64,000 nucleotides of DNA from the NCBI GenBank assembly GCA_021794205.1, contig JAJYRH010000001.1, positions 186,001 to 250,000 on the forward strand, given 5' to 3'. The notes beneath the pieces were generated by a model that had not been told where the DNA came from, made no database searches, and worked only from the letters and a program-made list of their open reading frames with translations. Origin of the DNA: a bacterium. Lineage in GTDB: Bacteria > Vulcanimicrobiota > Vulcanimicrobiia > Vulcanimicrobiales > Vulcanimicrobiaceae. Within the stretch, counting starts at the first letter, position 1, and every line of letters starts with the position of its first letter. A program made the translations under genes and the position numbers. Shown piece by piece: positions 9,298-17,206 of the stretch.

Positions 9298-9585
9298 GTC
9301 ACGCCGAGTAGGGTGCGAAGCAACCGTATCGAGGCGAGCACCAACATCACGCCGAGTTCGTTGCCCATGTCATGCCGAGTAGGGCGCTTGAGCGCCCGTA
9401 TCGAGACGAGCACCAACATCGCGCCGAGTTCGTTGCCCATGTCATGCCGAGTAGGGCGCTTGAGCGCCCGTATCGAGGCGAGCACCAACATCACGCCGAG
9501 TTCGTTGCCCATGTCACGCCGAGTAGGGCGCTTTAGCGCCCGTATCGAGGCGAGCACCGCTCGCTGCGCACCGCTCGCGTTTGCC
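9298..9585. repeat. Tandem array of about four 71-72 bp units
   Basis: Units begin with GTCAYGCCGAGTAGG at 9298, 9369, 9441 and 9513. Each contains a hairpin (GGGCGC TTGA GCGCCC in units two and three; TTTA loop in unit four; a diverged stem in unit one), then CGTATCGAGRCGAGCACC and a spacer ending CGAGTTCGTTGCCCAT. Two further half copies of the CCGAGTAGG head precede the array (about 9252 and 9276). Unit-to-unit differences are only a few bases, which suggests recent expansion. Confidence 0.85.
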
Positions 9586-9664
9586 TGCTGCGCACCGCTC
9601 CTCGCTAGACGCTCGTCGGGTGCATCGCAGGCGCCGCTCGCGCTGGAGTGTGGTGCATGCGATC

Positions 9665-9786
9665 CCTCGATACGCCGCTTGCAGCGGCTACTCGGGATGA
9701 CAAGGGCTGCAGTGCCGAGCGGCGGCGCCTCGATACGCCGCCTTCGGCGGCTACTCGGCGTGACATGGGCGGCTACTCGGCGTGAC
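9665..9786. repeat. Palindromic (REP-like) copies of the same repeat, opposite orientation
   Basis: Two complete copies at about 9665-9702 and 9728-9765 read CTCGATACG, then a stem-loop (CCGC-TTGCA-GCGG type; CCGCC-TTC-GGCGG type), then CTACTCGG and a TGAC end; a third, headless copy lies at 9767-9786. They are the reverse complement of the core in the 72-bp units: the flanks are constant while the stem-loop between them varies with compensating changes. Confidence 0.8.
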
Positions 9787-9799
9787 GGTGGCGGGGGGA

Positions 9800-10258
9800 C
9801 TACGGGCGAACGAGCTTGAGAATCGCGCGCCACTCGCTCGCGCGGACGGATTGAACCGAGAGCCGTTGCCCGCGTTGGAGAAGGGGCATCGCTGCGAGCG
9901 CTGGCAGCTCTCGCAGGAGCGTCAACGGCAGCACGTCGTCGAACGCGCGAACGAATGCGACGTCGACGTTGAACCAGCGCGGCTTTTCGGACGAGCTCTT
10001 CGGATCGAAATACTCGCTGCGAGGATCGAACGCAGTCGCATCGGGATAGGCGGCGCGCACGACGCGACATATCCCAACGATACCCGGGACGGCGCACGAC
10101 GAGTGGTAGAAGAACCCCTCGTCGCCAACCGACATCGATTGCATGAAATTCCGCGCCTGATAGTTGCGCACGCCGCTCCACGGAGTCGTGCGATCGCGTC
10201 GCAGATCGTCGATGGAATAACTCTGCGGCTCGCTCTTGAAGAGCCAGTACTTCGGCAT
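9800..10258 (-). CDS. EVE-domain protein (thymocyte nuclear protein 1-like)
   Basis: 152-residue single-domain EVE/PUA-like protein, a fold that reads modified bases in RNA or DNA. The family is recognised from MPKYWLFKSEPQSYSIDDL, WSGVRNYQARNFM, SVGDEGFFYHSS and GIVGICRVV. The length fits the single-domain bacterial EVE proteins. It lies 9 bp downstream of a secreted-protein gene on the same strand. Ligand and target are unknown; many such genes are housekeeping rather than defence genes, and nothing around it indicates a restriction system. Confidence 0.88.
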   Translation of the reverse strand: MPKYWLFKSEPQSYSIDDLRRDRTTPWSGVRNYQARNFMQSMSVGDEGFFYHSSCAVPGIVGICRVVRAAYPDATAFDPRSEYFDPKSSSEKPRWFNVDVAFVRAFDDVLPLTLLRELPALAAMPLLQRGQRLSVQSVRASEWRAILKLVRP

Positions 10259-10267
10259 CGTCGCCGT

Positions 10268-10807
10268 CTACGGCGTTGGAGACTCGCTTGCCTCCGTATC
10301 GGGAGCCGGGCTCGCGCTCGCTACCGGTGCGGGCGTCGGCGTCGGAATACCCATCGCTCGCTCTGCTTCGCGTTGCGCACGATCGAGTGCGTGGGTGCCG
10401 GGATAATCGGTGCGTAGCCATTCGATCACGTGCATCGCGTGAATGCGCCCGCCGAGGGTGGGAACGAGGAGGTAATCGTGCTCGAGGCGCGCGAGGTTTG
10501 TCGGTATCCAGTCGTCGTGCGGATACTTCCGTTCCCAGTCGTGCAGAGAATCTTCGACCTGCGTGAGCAACGGCAGCGAATTGCGAGCGTCGCCGGCGCT
10601 CTGCGAACGCGAAGCGATGAGATGGAGTTCGTTGCCGATGCCGATCGGGCTCAGGTGCATGCGGCCGAAATATTCGTCGAGCGGTGCCGAAACGGGCGCG
10701 GATGGCGTGCTCGTCGCGGCGAGCGCCGATGGCACCGCGGTCGATAGAGAGAAAACGGCGCAGAGCGTGAGAGCCGTACATGCGGCAGAGGAAGCGGTCG
10801 GGCGCAT
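10268..10807 (-). CDS. Secreted protein of unknown function with Pro/Thr/Ser-rich tail
   Basis: 179 residues. Starts with a clear signal peptide (MRPTASSAACTALTLCAVF..., cleavage likely after SALA). The middle is helical, has several His/Asp/Trp residues (LHDWERKYPHDDWIPTNLARL) and resembles small periplasmic helical proteins; the last 30 residues are a flexible tail of Thr-Pro, Ala-Ser-Pro repeats. No family recognised. The start at 10807 is chosen for the signal peptide; the frame is open upstream but with no plausible protein. Confidence 0.6.
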   Translation of the reverse strand: MRPTASSAACTALTLCAVFSLSTAVPSALAATSTPSAPVSAPLDEYFGRMHLSPIGIGNELHLIASRSQSAGDARNSLPLLTQVEDSLHDWERKYPHDDWIPTNLARLEHDYLLVPTLGGRIHAMHVIEWLRTDYPGTHALDRAQREAERAMGIPTPTPAPVASASPAPDTEASESPTP

Positions 10808-10876
10808 GCCCAGAATATCGGCAAATCGACGAACGTGTTCTAGAGGCGAACCGGGCGACGTGGTAGGATAGCGCCC

Positions 10877-11362
10877 ATGCAGCGACGGGTCATTCACGCG
10901 CGAGCGGGGGGCTGGGACGGAATCGAGCCGGAGGGCTACCGCCCCGGCGCGGCCGTCGGCATCGCCCGCCATACCATCGTCGGGGGCTGGAAGCCGGATC
11001 CCGGCGCACCGGGGCCGCAGCTCGAGCTGCGCTTCTTCGAACTCGATCCCGGGACGGCATCGCGGCTCGAGCGCCACGAACACGAGCACTACGTCATCGT
11101 GGGGCGGGGCATCGGGCACGCCGTCGTCGGCGAACGGGTAGAGGAGGTCGCGGCCGGCGACGTCATCTACGTCGCGCCGCTCGAACTGCACCAATTCATC
11201 AATCGCGGCGACGAGCGTTTCGGATTCTATTGCATCGTTACTGCGGCGCGCGACGGGGCGCAGATTCCCGAGAAAGAGGAGATCGAACGGCTCCTCGCCT
11301 CACCGGTCGGTCCGTTCATCCGCCCCGATGCCGTGCCGCCGCCGCTACGGCGCGGCGCCTAA
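10877..11362 (+). CDS. Single-domain cupin protein
   Basis: 161-residue cupin. Motif 1 is seen as ERHEHEHYVIVGRGIGHAV (about residues 67-85), with the metal-binding His/His/Glu type pattern, and motif 2 as GDVIYVAPLELHQFIN. Such proteins bind a divalent metal and act as dioxygenases, isomerases or sensors; nothing specific points to a substrate. Its last 4 bp overlap the convergent rhodanese gene. Confidence 0.75.
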   Translation: MQRRVIHARAGGWDGIEPEGYRPGAAVGIARHTIVGGWKPDPGAPGPQLELRFFELDPGTASRLERHEHEHYVIVGRGIGHAVVGERVEEVAAGDVIYVAPLELHQFINRGDERFGFYCIVTAARDGAQIPEKEEIERLLASPVGPFIRPDAVPPPLRRGA

Positions 11363-12201
11363 CCGCGCTCGATCGGGCGCGCCGGATCGGCGCACCATTC
11401 ACTCCAGGAACCGGCATAAATGCGGCCGCCGGGAAGCCCCGCTGCGGTCGCGGCGAGGAGATTCGCCGCCGCCGAGATCCCCGATCCGCAGTAGTGCACC
11501 AGGCGGTGGGGTTCGCCGAGGCGTTCGAATTCGGTGCGTAACTCGCCAGCCGAGCGAAGATGCCCGTCGGTCCGATAATTGCTGCCGTACGGGCGATTTT
11601 TCGCGTTCGGAATATGCCCGGCGACCGGATCGATCGGCTCGACCTCGCCACGAAAACGCTCCGGCGCGCGCGCATCGACCGGTTGGAGCGCTCCGCGTTC
11701 GATCTCGGCGAGGAGCTCCTCTGCGCTGAGGACCGGATCGATCGGCGCTCCGATCGGAAAACGGCGCGCGATGCGCGCGCGGCGGTCCGGGCCGCGTTCG
11801 ATCGGCGCACCCGAGCGCTCCCATGCCGCGAAGCCGCCATCGAGAACCGCGACGCGCGCGTGCCCCAAATACCGCGCGAGCATCCAACAGCGTGCGGCGA
11901 ACATTCCCGCGCCTTCGTCGTAGGCGACGATCGTGCTGCGCTCGTCCGCGCCGATATCCCCGAGGAAGCGCGCGAACGCGCGCGGATCGGGAAGCGGGTG
12001 GCGCCCGTTGCGCCCCGTCTTTTCACCGCTGAGATCGCGTTCGACATCGGCGAATGCCGCGCCGGGAACGTGCGCTTCCTCGTACGCCGCGCGCCCGGCG
12101 GCAAAATTCGCCAACGAGTGGCGGCAATCGATCACCACCCACGCCGGATCGTGCAGGTGCGCACGCAGCGTGTCGATTGCGACGAGCGTATCGTACTCCA
12201 C
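11359..12201 (-). CDS. Two-domain rhodanese, thiosulfate/3-mercaptopyruvate sulfurtransferase
   Basis: 280 residues with tandem rhodanese domains. The inactive N-terminal domain shows VVIDCRHSLANFAAGRAAYEEAHVPGA, and the active C-terminal domain carries the loop HYCGSGISAAANLLA, whose Cys forms the persulfide. CGSGI at the loop is closer to SseA/mercaptopyruvate-type loops than to GlpE. It follows the bolA and glutaredoxin genes on the same strand with a 9-bp gap, which suggests sulfur delivery or thiol repair linked to Fe-S protein handling. Confidence 0.88.
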   Translation of the reverse strand: MEYDTLVAIDTLRAHLHDPAWVVIDCRHSLANFAAGRAAYEEAHVPGAAFADVERDLSGEKTGRNGRHPLPDPRAFARFLGDIGADERSTIVAYDEGAGMFAARCWMLARYLGHARVAVLDGGFAAWERSGAPIERGPDRRARIARRFPIGAPIDPVLSAEELLAEIERGALQPVDARAPERFRGEVEPIDPVAGHIPNAKNRPYGSNYRTDGHLRSAGELRTEFERLGEPHRLVHYCGSGISAAANLLAATAAGLPGGRIYAGSWSEWCADPARPIERG

Positions 12202-12210
12202 GCGTTCGCG

Positions 12211-12567
12211 TTAGTGGAGATTGATGACGGGTTTGCTCTCCGCGCGATAGCCGAACGCATTTTCGAGCAGCGTCGCGAGTTCGCCGTTTTCGGCCATTGG
12301 CCCGAGAATATCGGTGTCGCCGTAAAATTTGCCGTCGATAAAGACTTTCGGAAGCGTCGGCCAATCGGTCATCTTTGCCAGCGCCTCGCGCTTGGGCATG
12401 TTTTCGAGAACGTCGATCACCTCAAACGGGTAGCCGAAGGTATTGAAAAACTCGATCGTTTCCAGGGTGAAGCCGCAACGCGGCATCGTTTTCGTGCCCT
12501 TGCCGTAAACGAGAATTTTGTGGGCGGCGATCTCTTCGGCGATCTCGCCATGCAGTGCGTCGGACAT
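12211..12567 (-). CDS. grxD: Monothiol glutaredoxin (Grx4/GrxD type)
   Basis: 118-residue monothiol glutaredoxin that binds a [2Fe-2S] cluster with glutathione and partners BolA proteins. Family features are KILVYGKGTKTMPRCGFTLETI and WPTLPKVFIDGKFYGDTDIL. The usual CGFS active site reads CGFT here, a conservative change that keeps the single Cys. It is 2 bp downstream of bolA, the classic partnership, and upstream of a rhodanese. The 10-15 residues after the domain (YRAESKPVINLH) are a short extension. Confidence 0.93.
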   Translation of the reverse strand: MSDALHGEIAEEIAAHKILVYGKGTKTMPRCGFTLETIEFFNTFGYPFEVIDVLENMPKREALAKMTDWPTLPKVFIDGKFYGDTDILGPMAENGELATLLENAFGYRAESKPVINLH

Positions 12568-12569
12568 GT

Positions 12570-12806
12570 TTAGTTCTCCGGAAGTTTCGTGGTGAGTTCG
12601 AGGGCGTGAATGCGCCCATCTTTCATTGCGGCATCGAGCGCGCGATAGACGAGGCGATGGCGATCGAGCGGGTTGAGCCCGGCGAAGCTCGCCGAGGTCA
12701 CCTCGACGTTGAAATGATCCATCGTGCCGGTCCGGTCGTGAATCACGACGCGTGCGTCGGGCATGGCGGCGCGCACGAGCGCGGTGAGGGAAGCGTTATC
12801 GATCAT
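12570..12806 (-). CDS. bolA: BolA-family protein
   Basis: 78-residue BolA protein; the fold partners monothiol glutaredoxins to hold or transfer [2Fe-2S] clusters. The invariant region HFNVEVTSASFAGLNPLDRHRLVYRAL carries the conserved F-x-G-x-x-x-x-x-R-H signature, and the N-terminus has DARVVIHDRTG. It lies 2 bp before the glutaredoxin gene. The start at 12806 matches the family's normal N-terminus. Confidence 0.92.
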   Translation of the reverse strand: MIDNASLTALVRAAMPDARVVIHDRTGTMDHFNVEVTSASFAGLNPLDRHRLVYRALDAAMKDGRIHALELTTKLPEN

Positions 12807-12814
12807 CGAGTCTC

Positions 12815-13024
12815 TTATGGGTTGAGGTGAGCGGTGCGCGAATCGCGCAGCGTCTGTGCTAACCCCTTCGCTTCGCGAAGCGTTTCGGGAAGGGCCTCCC
12901 CCGCCGCCATCAACGCACGCGCCGCGCCGACGGCAAGTACCACCGCCGCAGCCCCGAGGAGAATCGCGGGCACCCCGGTCGCGCGCATCGGGCCGATGCG
13001 AAGATCGAACGATCGTTTCTTCAT
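12815..13024 (-). CDS. Small single-helix membrane protein, unknown
   Basis: 69 residues: a basic N-terminus (MKKRSFDLRIGPMRAT), one hydrophobic helix (VPAILLGAAAVVLAVGAARAL) and an amphipathic C-terminal helix. It ends 8 bp before bolA on the same strand, so it probably heads the bolA-grxD-rhodanese operon. No family recognised. The reverse strand is also open here but gives an Arg/Ala-rich frame with no domain. Confidence 0.5.
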   Translation of the reverse strand: MKKRSFDLRIGPMRATGVPAILLGAAAVVLAVGAARALMAAGEALPETLREAKGLAQTLRDSRTAHLNP

Positions 13025-13103
13025 ACCTTTGCGGGGTTGGCGCCGGCCGGCGGGGCGACCTGCGATAGGTACGGACGACTACAAGCGCGTAGGGCGAGCG
13101 GGT

Positions 13104-14105
13104 ATGATTGCCGCTCAACTGCATAGCATTGGGGACCCGACGCACCTACGCGTAGAGGAGATCCCTACCCCCGAACCCGCCGCCGGCGAGATTCGCGTGC
13201 GCGTTCGCGCCGCAGCGCTGAATCGGCGCGACGCCTTTATTACGCGCGGGCTCTATCCCGGAATCGCCCTGCCCTGCACGCCGGGCTCCGACGGCTGCGG
13301 GGTGGTCGATGCGCTCGGGGCGGGCGTCGAAGGCCCGCGCGTCGGCACGGAGGTCGTAATCGATCCGATGCTCGGTTGGGGGCCCGACCGTCGCATTTGG
13401 GCCGATGGGAGCGGGATTCTCGGCATGCCGCACCCCGGAACGCTCGCGCAATTCGTCTGCGTGCCTGCCGGGAACGTTCATGCCAAGCCCGCGCACCTCG
13501 ATATCGCGCACGCCGCGGCGCTTCCGCTCGCCGGGCTCACCGCCTATCGCGCGTTGATAACGCGCGCCAGGTTGCGCGCCGGCGAGACCGTCTTGATTCC
13601 GGGCATCGGCAGCGGCGTCCAAAGTTTCGCCTTGTTGCTTGCGAAAGCCGTCGGCGCGCGCGCCGTCGTCACGTCGAGCAGCGACGAGAAACTCGCGCGC
13701 GCGCGAGCGCTCGGCGCCGATGTGACGGTGAACTACGCGAGCGATCCGCAATGGTTTAAAACGCTGAAAAACGCAGCGACGATCGACGCCGCAATCGACG
13801 GCTCGGGGGGTGAGACGTTCGCTCGCGTCCTCGATCTCGTCCGCCCGGGCGGGCGCGTCGCGATATATGGGGGCACGGGAGGTGACGCGAAAATTCGTCC
13901 GTTCTCGATCTTTTGGAAGCAACTCGACGTGTTGGGATCGTCGATGGGAAGCCCCGAGGATTTCCGCGATCTCCTCGCGCTCGTTTCCGAGAAACGTATC
14001 GAACCGGTAGTCGGCGCGCTCTATCCGCTCGCGCAGGTCGTTGCGGCGGTCGAACGGTTGGAATCGGGAGCGAATTTCGGAAAGGTCGTCGTTACGCTGG
14101 AGTGA
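13104..14105 (+). CDS. Medium-chain dehydrogenase/reductase, quinone-oxidoreductase type
   Basis: 333-residue MDR-superfamily oxidoreductase using NAD(P)H. GroES-like N-terminal domain with AALNRRDAFITRGLYPG, then a Rossmann domain with nucleotide loop GIGSGVQSFALLLAKAVGARAVVTSSS. The structural-zinc lobe with four Cys is missing, as in QOR/zeta-crystallin-type enzymes, although a PGSDGCGVV loop at the catalytic position resembles zinc-dependent relatives. The ATG at 13104 fits the family start. Substrate unknown. The end overlaps the convergent hydrolase gene by 14 bp. Confidence 0.83.
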   Translation: MIAAQLHSIGDPTHLRVEEIPTPEPAAGEIRVRVRAAALNRRDAFITRGLYPGIALPCTPGSDGCGVVDALGAGVEGPRVGTEVVIDPMLGWGPDRRIWADGSGILGMPHPGTLAQFVCVPAGNVHAKPAHLDIAHAAALPLAGLTAYRALITRARLRAGETVLIPGIGSGVQSFALLLAKAVGARAVVTSSSDEKLARARALGADVTVNYASDPQWFKTLKNAATIDAAIDGSGGETFARVLDLVRPGGRVAIYGGTGGDAKIRPFSIFWKQLDVLGSSMGSPEDFRDLLALVSEKRIEPVVGALYPLAQVVAAVERLESGANFGKVVVTLE

Positions 14106-15018
14106 GCGAATACTCGTAGATCGTATCGAGCCGTAATTGCGCGCCGAGTTCCGCTTCCACCAACGGTGCGTGTTCGGCACCGACGACGTTGACCCAATCG
14201 GGATTCAGGATTGCGTGTTCGCGCTCGGTCATCGGCCGCTCGAGCCGCCGCGCGCGCACGCGATGCTCTTCTTCGAGTGCGAGCAGATAGGCGAGCATCT
14301 GCCGCGCCGCCGCAGCCCAGAGGCGCATATCGGCGTCGCGGTAGATCCGTTCGACAAGATCGGGAATCGTTTGCGGCCCGGCGGCGAGCGCTGCGAGCAG
14401 CTCCGCCTCGCGCCGCTGGCGGTGCTCGATATATTCTTCGATCTTCGCGCGCGGAGTGGTAACGATCGGTCCGTGCCCGCAGCAGATCGTTCGCGCGTCG
14501 CCGAATTCATCGAGGAGCCGCCGCAGCGTCGCCTGATACGGGCGCATCGCTCCGCCCGGAGGAGCGATGACGACGGTGCCGGTGCCGAGAATCGTATCGC
14601 CGGTGAAGAGTGCGGCACTCTCCCGTTCGTAAAAAACCAAGTGTTCGAGCGTATGCCCCGGTGCCTCGATTGCGACGATCTGCAGATCGCCGACGCGAAG
14701 TTCGGCCTCGTCCTCCAGAACGTCGTCGTGCGGTGCCGCCGAAAACCGGTGCGCCAACGTGCGCGCGCCGGTCGCCGCTGCGAGCAACGGTGCGGCGGGG
14801 GCGTGGTCGGGATGCCCGTGCGTGAGCAAAATGGAGCGCAACCGCAGAGCGTTCTCGCGCAGGTACGCGACGATTCGATCGACGTGCGCCGGGATCGCGG
14901 GGCCGGGATCGATACAGATCGCCTCGCCGTTGCGCGATGCCAGCAACCAGGTATTGGTGCCGTCGAGCGTCATCGCCGAGGGATTGGGAGCGCGCAGCAG
15001 CGCGACGCGCTCTACCAC
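14092..15018 (-). CDS. Metallo-beta-lactamase-fold hydrolase, LACTB2-like
   Basis: 308 residues. The signature THGHPDHAPAAPLL (HxHxDH) with downstream His (EAPGHTLEHLVF), Asp (FTGDTIL) and His (CCGHGPIV) forms the binuclear metal site. The C-terminal winged-helix-like part (LVERIYRDADMRLWAAAARQMLAYLLALEEE) is that of LACTB2-type proteins, which act as endoribonucleases or thioester hydrolases. It starts at GTG 15018, inside the last codons of the Nudix gene (7-bp overlap), so the two are co-translated. Confidence 0.87.
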   Translation of the reverse strand: MVERVALLRAPNPSAMTLDGTNTWLLASRNGEAICIDPGPAIPAHVDRIVAYLRENALRLRSILLTHGHPDHAPAAPLLAAATGARTLAHRFSAAPHDDVLEDEAELRVGDLQIVAIEAPGHTLEHLVFYERESAALFTGDTILGTGTVVIAPPGGAMRPYQATLRRLLDEFGDARTICCGHGPIVTTPRAKIEEYIEHRQRREAELLAALAAGPQTIPDLVERIYRDADMRLWAAAARQMLAYLLALEEEHRVRARRLERPMTEREHAILNPDWVNVVGAEHAPLVEAELGAQLRLDTIYEYSLTPA

Positions 15019-15815
15019 ACGTTTTCGAGCGATGGGGGCATGACGAATCCGCGGTCGGGATGCATCGTCGGCTGGATGGTGACGATGGGCTTGCTGAGCG
15101 CGAGGCGCATCGCGATGGAGTTATCTTCGCAGCCGAGCAAGCGTTCGAGATGTTTGATCGTCGGATAGACGAGCGTGAGCTCTCCGCGACGGTGCTCTTC
15201 GAGCGCTTCGCGTGCCGATATCCAGCGCCCGTCGTGCGTCTCGCTGCGATCGGCGCTCGCATCTTGCTTCGGCGGCGCGATCGCCATGAAAAAGTAGGTG
15301 TCGTAGCGCCGCGGTTCGGCGGGCGGAGTCACCCAATGCGAGAAGAGCGCGAGCGCGCTCCCCGACGCGACCAGATCGCCTTTCTCGAGAATATCGAGGA
15401 ATCTCGCGCTTCCCGAACGGAGGGCGGCGCGCCATTCCTCGCGTTGTTGCGCGCTCGGCGGAACGGCGGCATCGTCGCGCGGATAGGCCATGAGGATGCC
15501 TGCTTCTTCGAAGAGCTCGCGCAATGCCGCGGCGACGATCGAGGCGCGCTCGAGCGGGCCGGGATGCTCGACATCGGTCGGCAGCAGCTCGCTGCGCGTC
15601 TCGCGAAAGAGCGCGCCGGTCTCGCGCGCGGCGCTGCCGTCGATGCGCGCGTGCAGCGCGGGAAGCGTGTCGGCGAGATCGACCGTGCCGCCGGGGAAAA
15701 CGTAGGCGTCGGGTGCGAACGCACTCTTTGCGGTGCGTCGCACGAGGAACAACTGCGGCTCGCCTTCGATATCGCGTAAGAGCATAACGGTGGCGGCTCG
15801 GGGAATTTTGCTCAT
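15012..15815 (-). CDS. Nudix hydrolase, NUDT19-like
   Basis: 267-residue Nudix hydrolase. The Nudix box reads VAAALRELFEEAGILM preceded by FPGGTVD; a long insertion of about 50 residues separates the glycine loop from the box, as in NUDT19/RP2p proteins that cleave CoA or acyl-CoA diphosphate. The start at 15815 (MSKIPRAATVMLL) fits the domain edge; the frame upstream is antisense to rpiB-like DNA. The overlap with a LACTB2-like hydrolase suggests a shared thioester/CoA clean-up role, which is inference. Confidence 0.85.
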   Translation of the reverse strand: MSKIPRAATVMLLRDIEGEPQLFLVRRTAKSAFAPDAYVFPGGTVDLADTLPALHARIDGSAARETGALFRETRSELLPTDVEHPGPLERASIVAAALRELFEEAGILMAYPRDDAAVPPSAQQREEWRAALRSGSARFLDILEKGDLVASGSALALFSHWVTPPAEPRRYDTYFFMAIAPPKQDASADRSETHDGRWISAREALEEHRRGELTLVYPTIKHLERLLGCEDNSIAMRLALSKPIVTIQPTMHPDRGFVMPPSLENVW

Positions 15816-15877
15816 CGCAGGCTTCCTTTTCTGCCGTAGCGCATCCGTCCTATGCCCGGTTCGAAGGAGGAAGAACG

Positions 15878-16306
15878 ATGATCGTAGCGGTGGGAAGCGA
15901 CGAACGGCACGAAACGGCGGTCGCCGCATGCGAGGAGCTTCGGCGGCGCGGCTACGACGTGCGCCGTTTCGGCGCGCTCGACGAGGGGGCGACGGCGTGC
16001 TGGCCCGCGGTCGGGCGAGCGGTCGGCGAGGCGGTTGCATCGGGAAGCTGTGCGACCGGGGTCGCGTTTTGCTGGACCGGAACCGGAGTGAGCATCGCCG
16101 CGAACAAGCTCCGCGGCGTGCGGGCCGCGCTCTGCGGAGATGCGGAGACCGCTGCCGGCGCGCGGCGCTGGAACGATGCGAACGTCCTCTGCGCGAGCCT
16201 GCGTTCGACGACGCTCGCCGTGCTCGGCGAGATGTTCGATGCGTGGTTCGCGACCGCGGCGAGCGAGAAAGCCGAGGATCGGGAGGCGATTGCGGATTTG
16301 GAGTGA
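15878..16306 (+). CDS. RpiB/LacA/LacB-family sugar-phosphate isomerase-like protein
   Basis: 142 residues with the RpiB fold. The core GVAFCWTGTGVSIAANKLRG matches the active-site strand of ribose-5-phosphate isomerase B and keeps the catalytic-base Cys. Two features differ from classical RpiB: the Asp-His pair near residue 9 reads SDERHE, and the HND motif reads RRWNDANVL, replacing the ring-opening His by Trp. That suggests an altered substrate or a non-isomerase role. A Shine-Dalgarno (AAGGAGGAAG, about 15865-15874) precedes the ATG. Confidence 0.75.
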   Translation: MIVAVGSDERHETAVAACEELRRRGYDVRRFGALDEGATACWPAVGRAVGEAVASGSCATGVAFCWTGTGVSIAANKLRGVRAALCGDAETAAGARRWNDANVLCASLRSTTLAVLGEMFDAWFATAASEKAEDREAIADLE

Positions 16307-16398
16307 CCCCCATCCAAGCGGTTCGATCGCTCGTTAGGGTGGTCGTACGGCGAGATAAACGCTCGCCCTTCGCCCCGCGAAAGGATGAAATTATACCG

Positions 16399-17055
16399 AT
16401 GAAACTCCAACGAACCGTTGCGGCGATCGCCATGAGCGTCGCCACTCTCACCGGCATCGCATCGGCGAGCAGCATGAGCGGCGACATGATGTCGCACGGC
16501 GCATTGCTCCCGCACGTCACGATGTCTCCCTCCCGTTTTTCGGGACCCGGCGTCTATACCGGAGCCCCCGCACTCCCCGTCACCCTCTCGATGATCGTCG
16601 CCGGAGGCGGCCCCGCACACTTCAACGCGCTGACGCTGGTGAAGCGACTCGCCGGCGCGAAAACCGGCGCCGAGGTTGCATCGCTGAACAAAAAATTCGG
16701 CGCGGCGAAAGTCGGCACGTTCCTCAAAGTCTTTAACTTCGTCGTCGCCGATTCGCTGAAGATCGTCACGGCGAAGCACGTCGCGCTTCCGAAAACCCCG
16801 AGCCCGAATCCCAACGACGGTAAGGCGCTCGCGGGAGCGCTCTGGGCCGCCGGGCAGACGGGGCGCGGCTTCAACGTCGAAGTGCTCCTCGATCGTGCCG
16901 TCTCTCACCCGATTCACGTGCAAGTGATGAAGGATATCGATGCCAAGTTCGGGATCGCCGCCGATGCGGATTACCACGCCGTGCTCACGCAGGCGATGCA
17001 CGATCTCGCCGCGGTCTACCACTTCAATACGATGGGCCGCTCCACGTCGATGTAG
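16399..17055 (+). CDS. Secreted protein of unknown function
   Basis: 218 residues with a signal peptide (MKLQRTVAAIAMSVATLTG, cleavage likely after ASA). The mature part is Met/His-rich at its start (SSMSGDMMSHGALLPHV) and then alternates short hydrophobic strands and Lys/Ala-rich helices, without repeats or cysteines. The Met/His-rich start could bind a metal, but this is speculation. It is followed by a long perfect hairpin, so it is likely monocistronic. Confidence 0.65.
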   Translation: MKLQRTVAAIAMSVATLTGIASASSMSGDMMSHGALLPHVTMSPSRFSGPGVYTGAPALPVTLSMIVAGGGPAHFNALTLVKRLAGAKTGAEVASLNKKFGAAKVGTFLKVFNFVVADSLKIVTAKHVALPKTPSPNPNDGKALAGALWAAGQTGRGFNVEVLLDRAVSHPIHVQVMKDIDAKFGIAADADYHAVLTQAMHDLAAVYHFNTMGRSTSM

Positions 17056-17092
17056 TCTCGGCCGCGTTCGCTCGCGAACGTGAAAATACGAT

Positions 17093-17121
17093 GAGAACGC
17101 CCGCTCGCCGCGGGCGTTCTC
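17093..17121 (+). terminator. Perfect 12-bp stem hairpin after the secreted-protein gene
   Basis: Arms GAGAACGCCCGC (17093-17104) and GCGGGCGTTCTC (17110-17121) pair perfectly around TCGCC. It lies 38 bp past the stop. The following bases (ATAGCGTTCT) give no U-tract, so it may act with Rho or as an RNA-end stabiliser. A smaller hairpin (CGTTCG-CTCG-CGAACG, 17065-17080) precedes it. Confidence 0.65.
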
Positions 17122-17206
17122 ATAGCGTTCTAAAGATTCACGCGTCCTTTACCGTTAGAGTTCATCTCGTAGTCACACTTTTTTCGAACGAATCGAGGAG
17201 AACATC

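Larger units (their letters stand above)
9147..9799. other. 653-bp non-coding interval filled with repeats
   Basis: Between the receptor and the EVE gene no credible gene is seen. It carries a tandem 71-72 bp array and palindromic copies of the same sequence, annotated separately, joined by degenerate segments rich in CACCGCTCGC words (about 9555-9660). Open frames exist through it on both strands only because the repeat period is a multiple of three. Confidence 0.75.

Noticed and set aside
9298-9585. CRISPR-like look of the regularly spaced repeats
   Set aside because: The whole 72-bp unit is repeated, with no unique spacers, and no cas genes are present.
9800-10258. EVE protein as sign of a modification-dependent restriction system
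   Set aside because: No McrB-like, nuclease or methyltransferase gene is nearby; the single-domain form is usually a stand-alone gene.
9276-10781. Long minus-strand frame of 501 codons across the repeats and the EVE gene
   Set aside because: Its C-terminal half is only the translated 72-bp repeats and the rest is antisense or off-frame to the EVE and secreted-protein genes.
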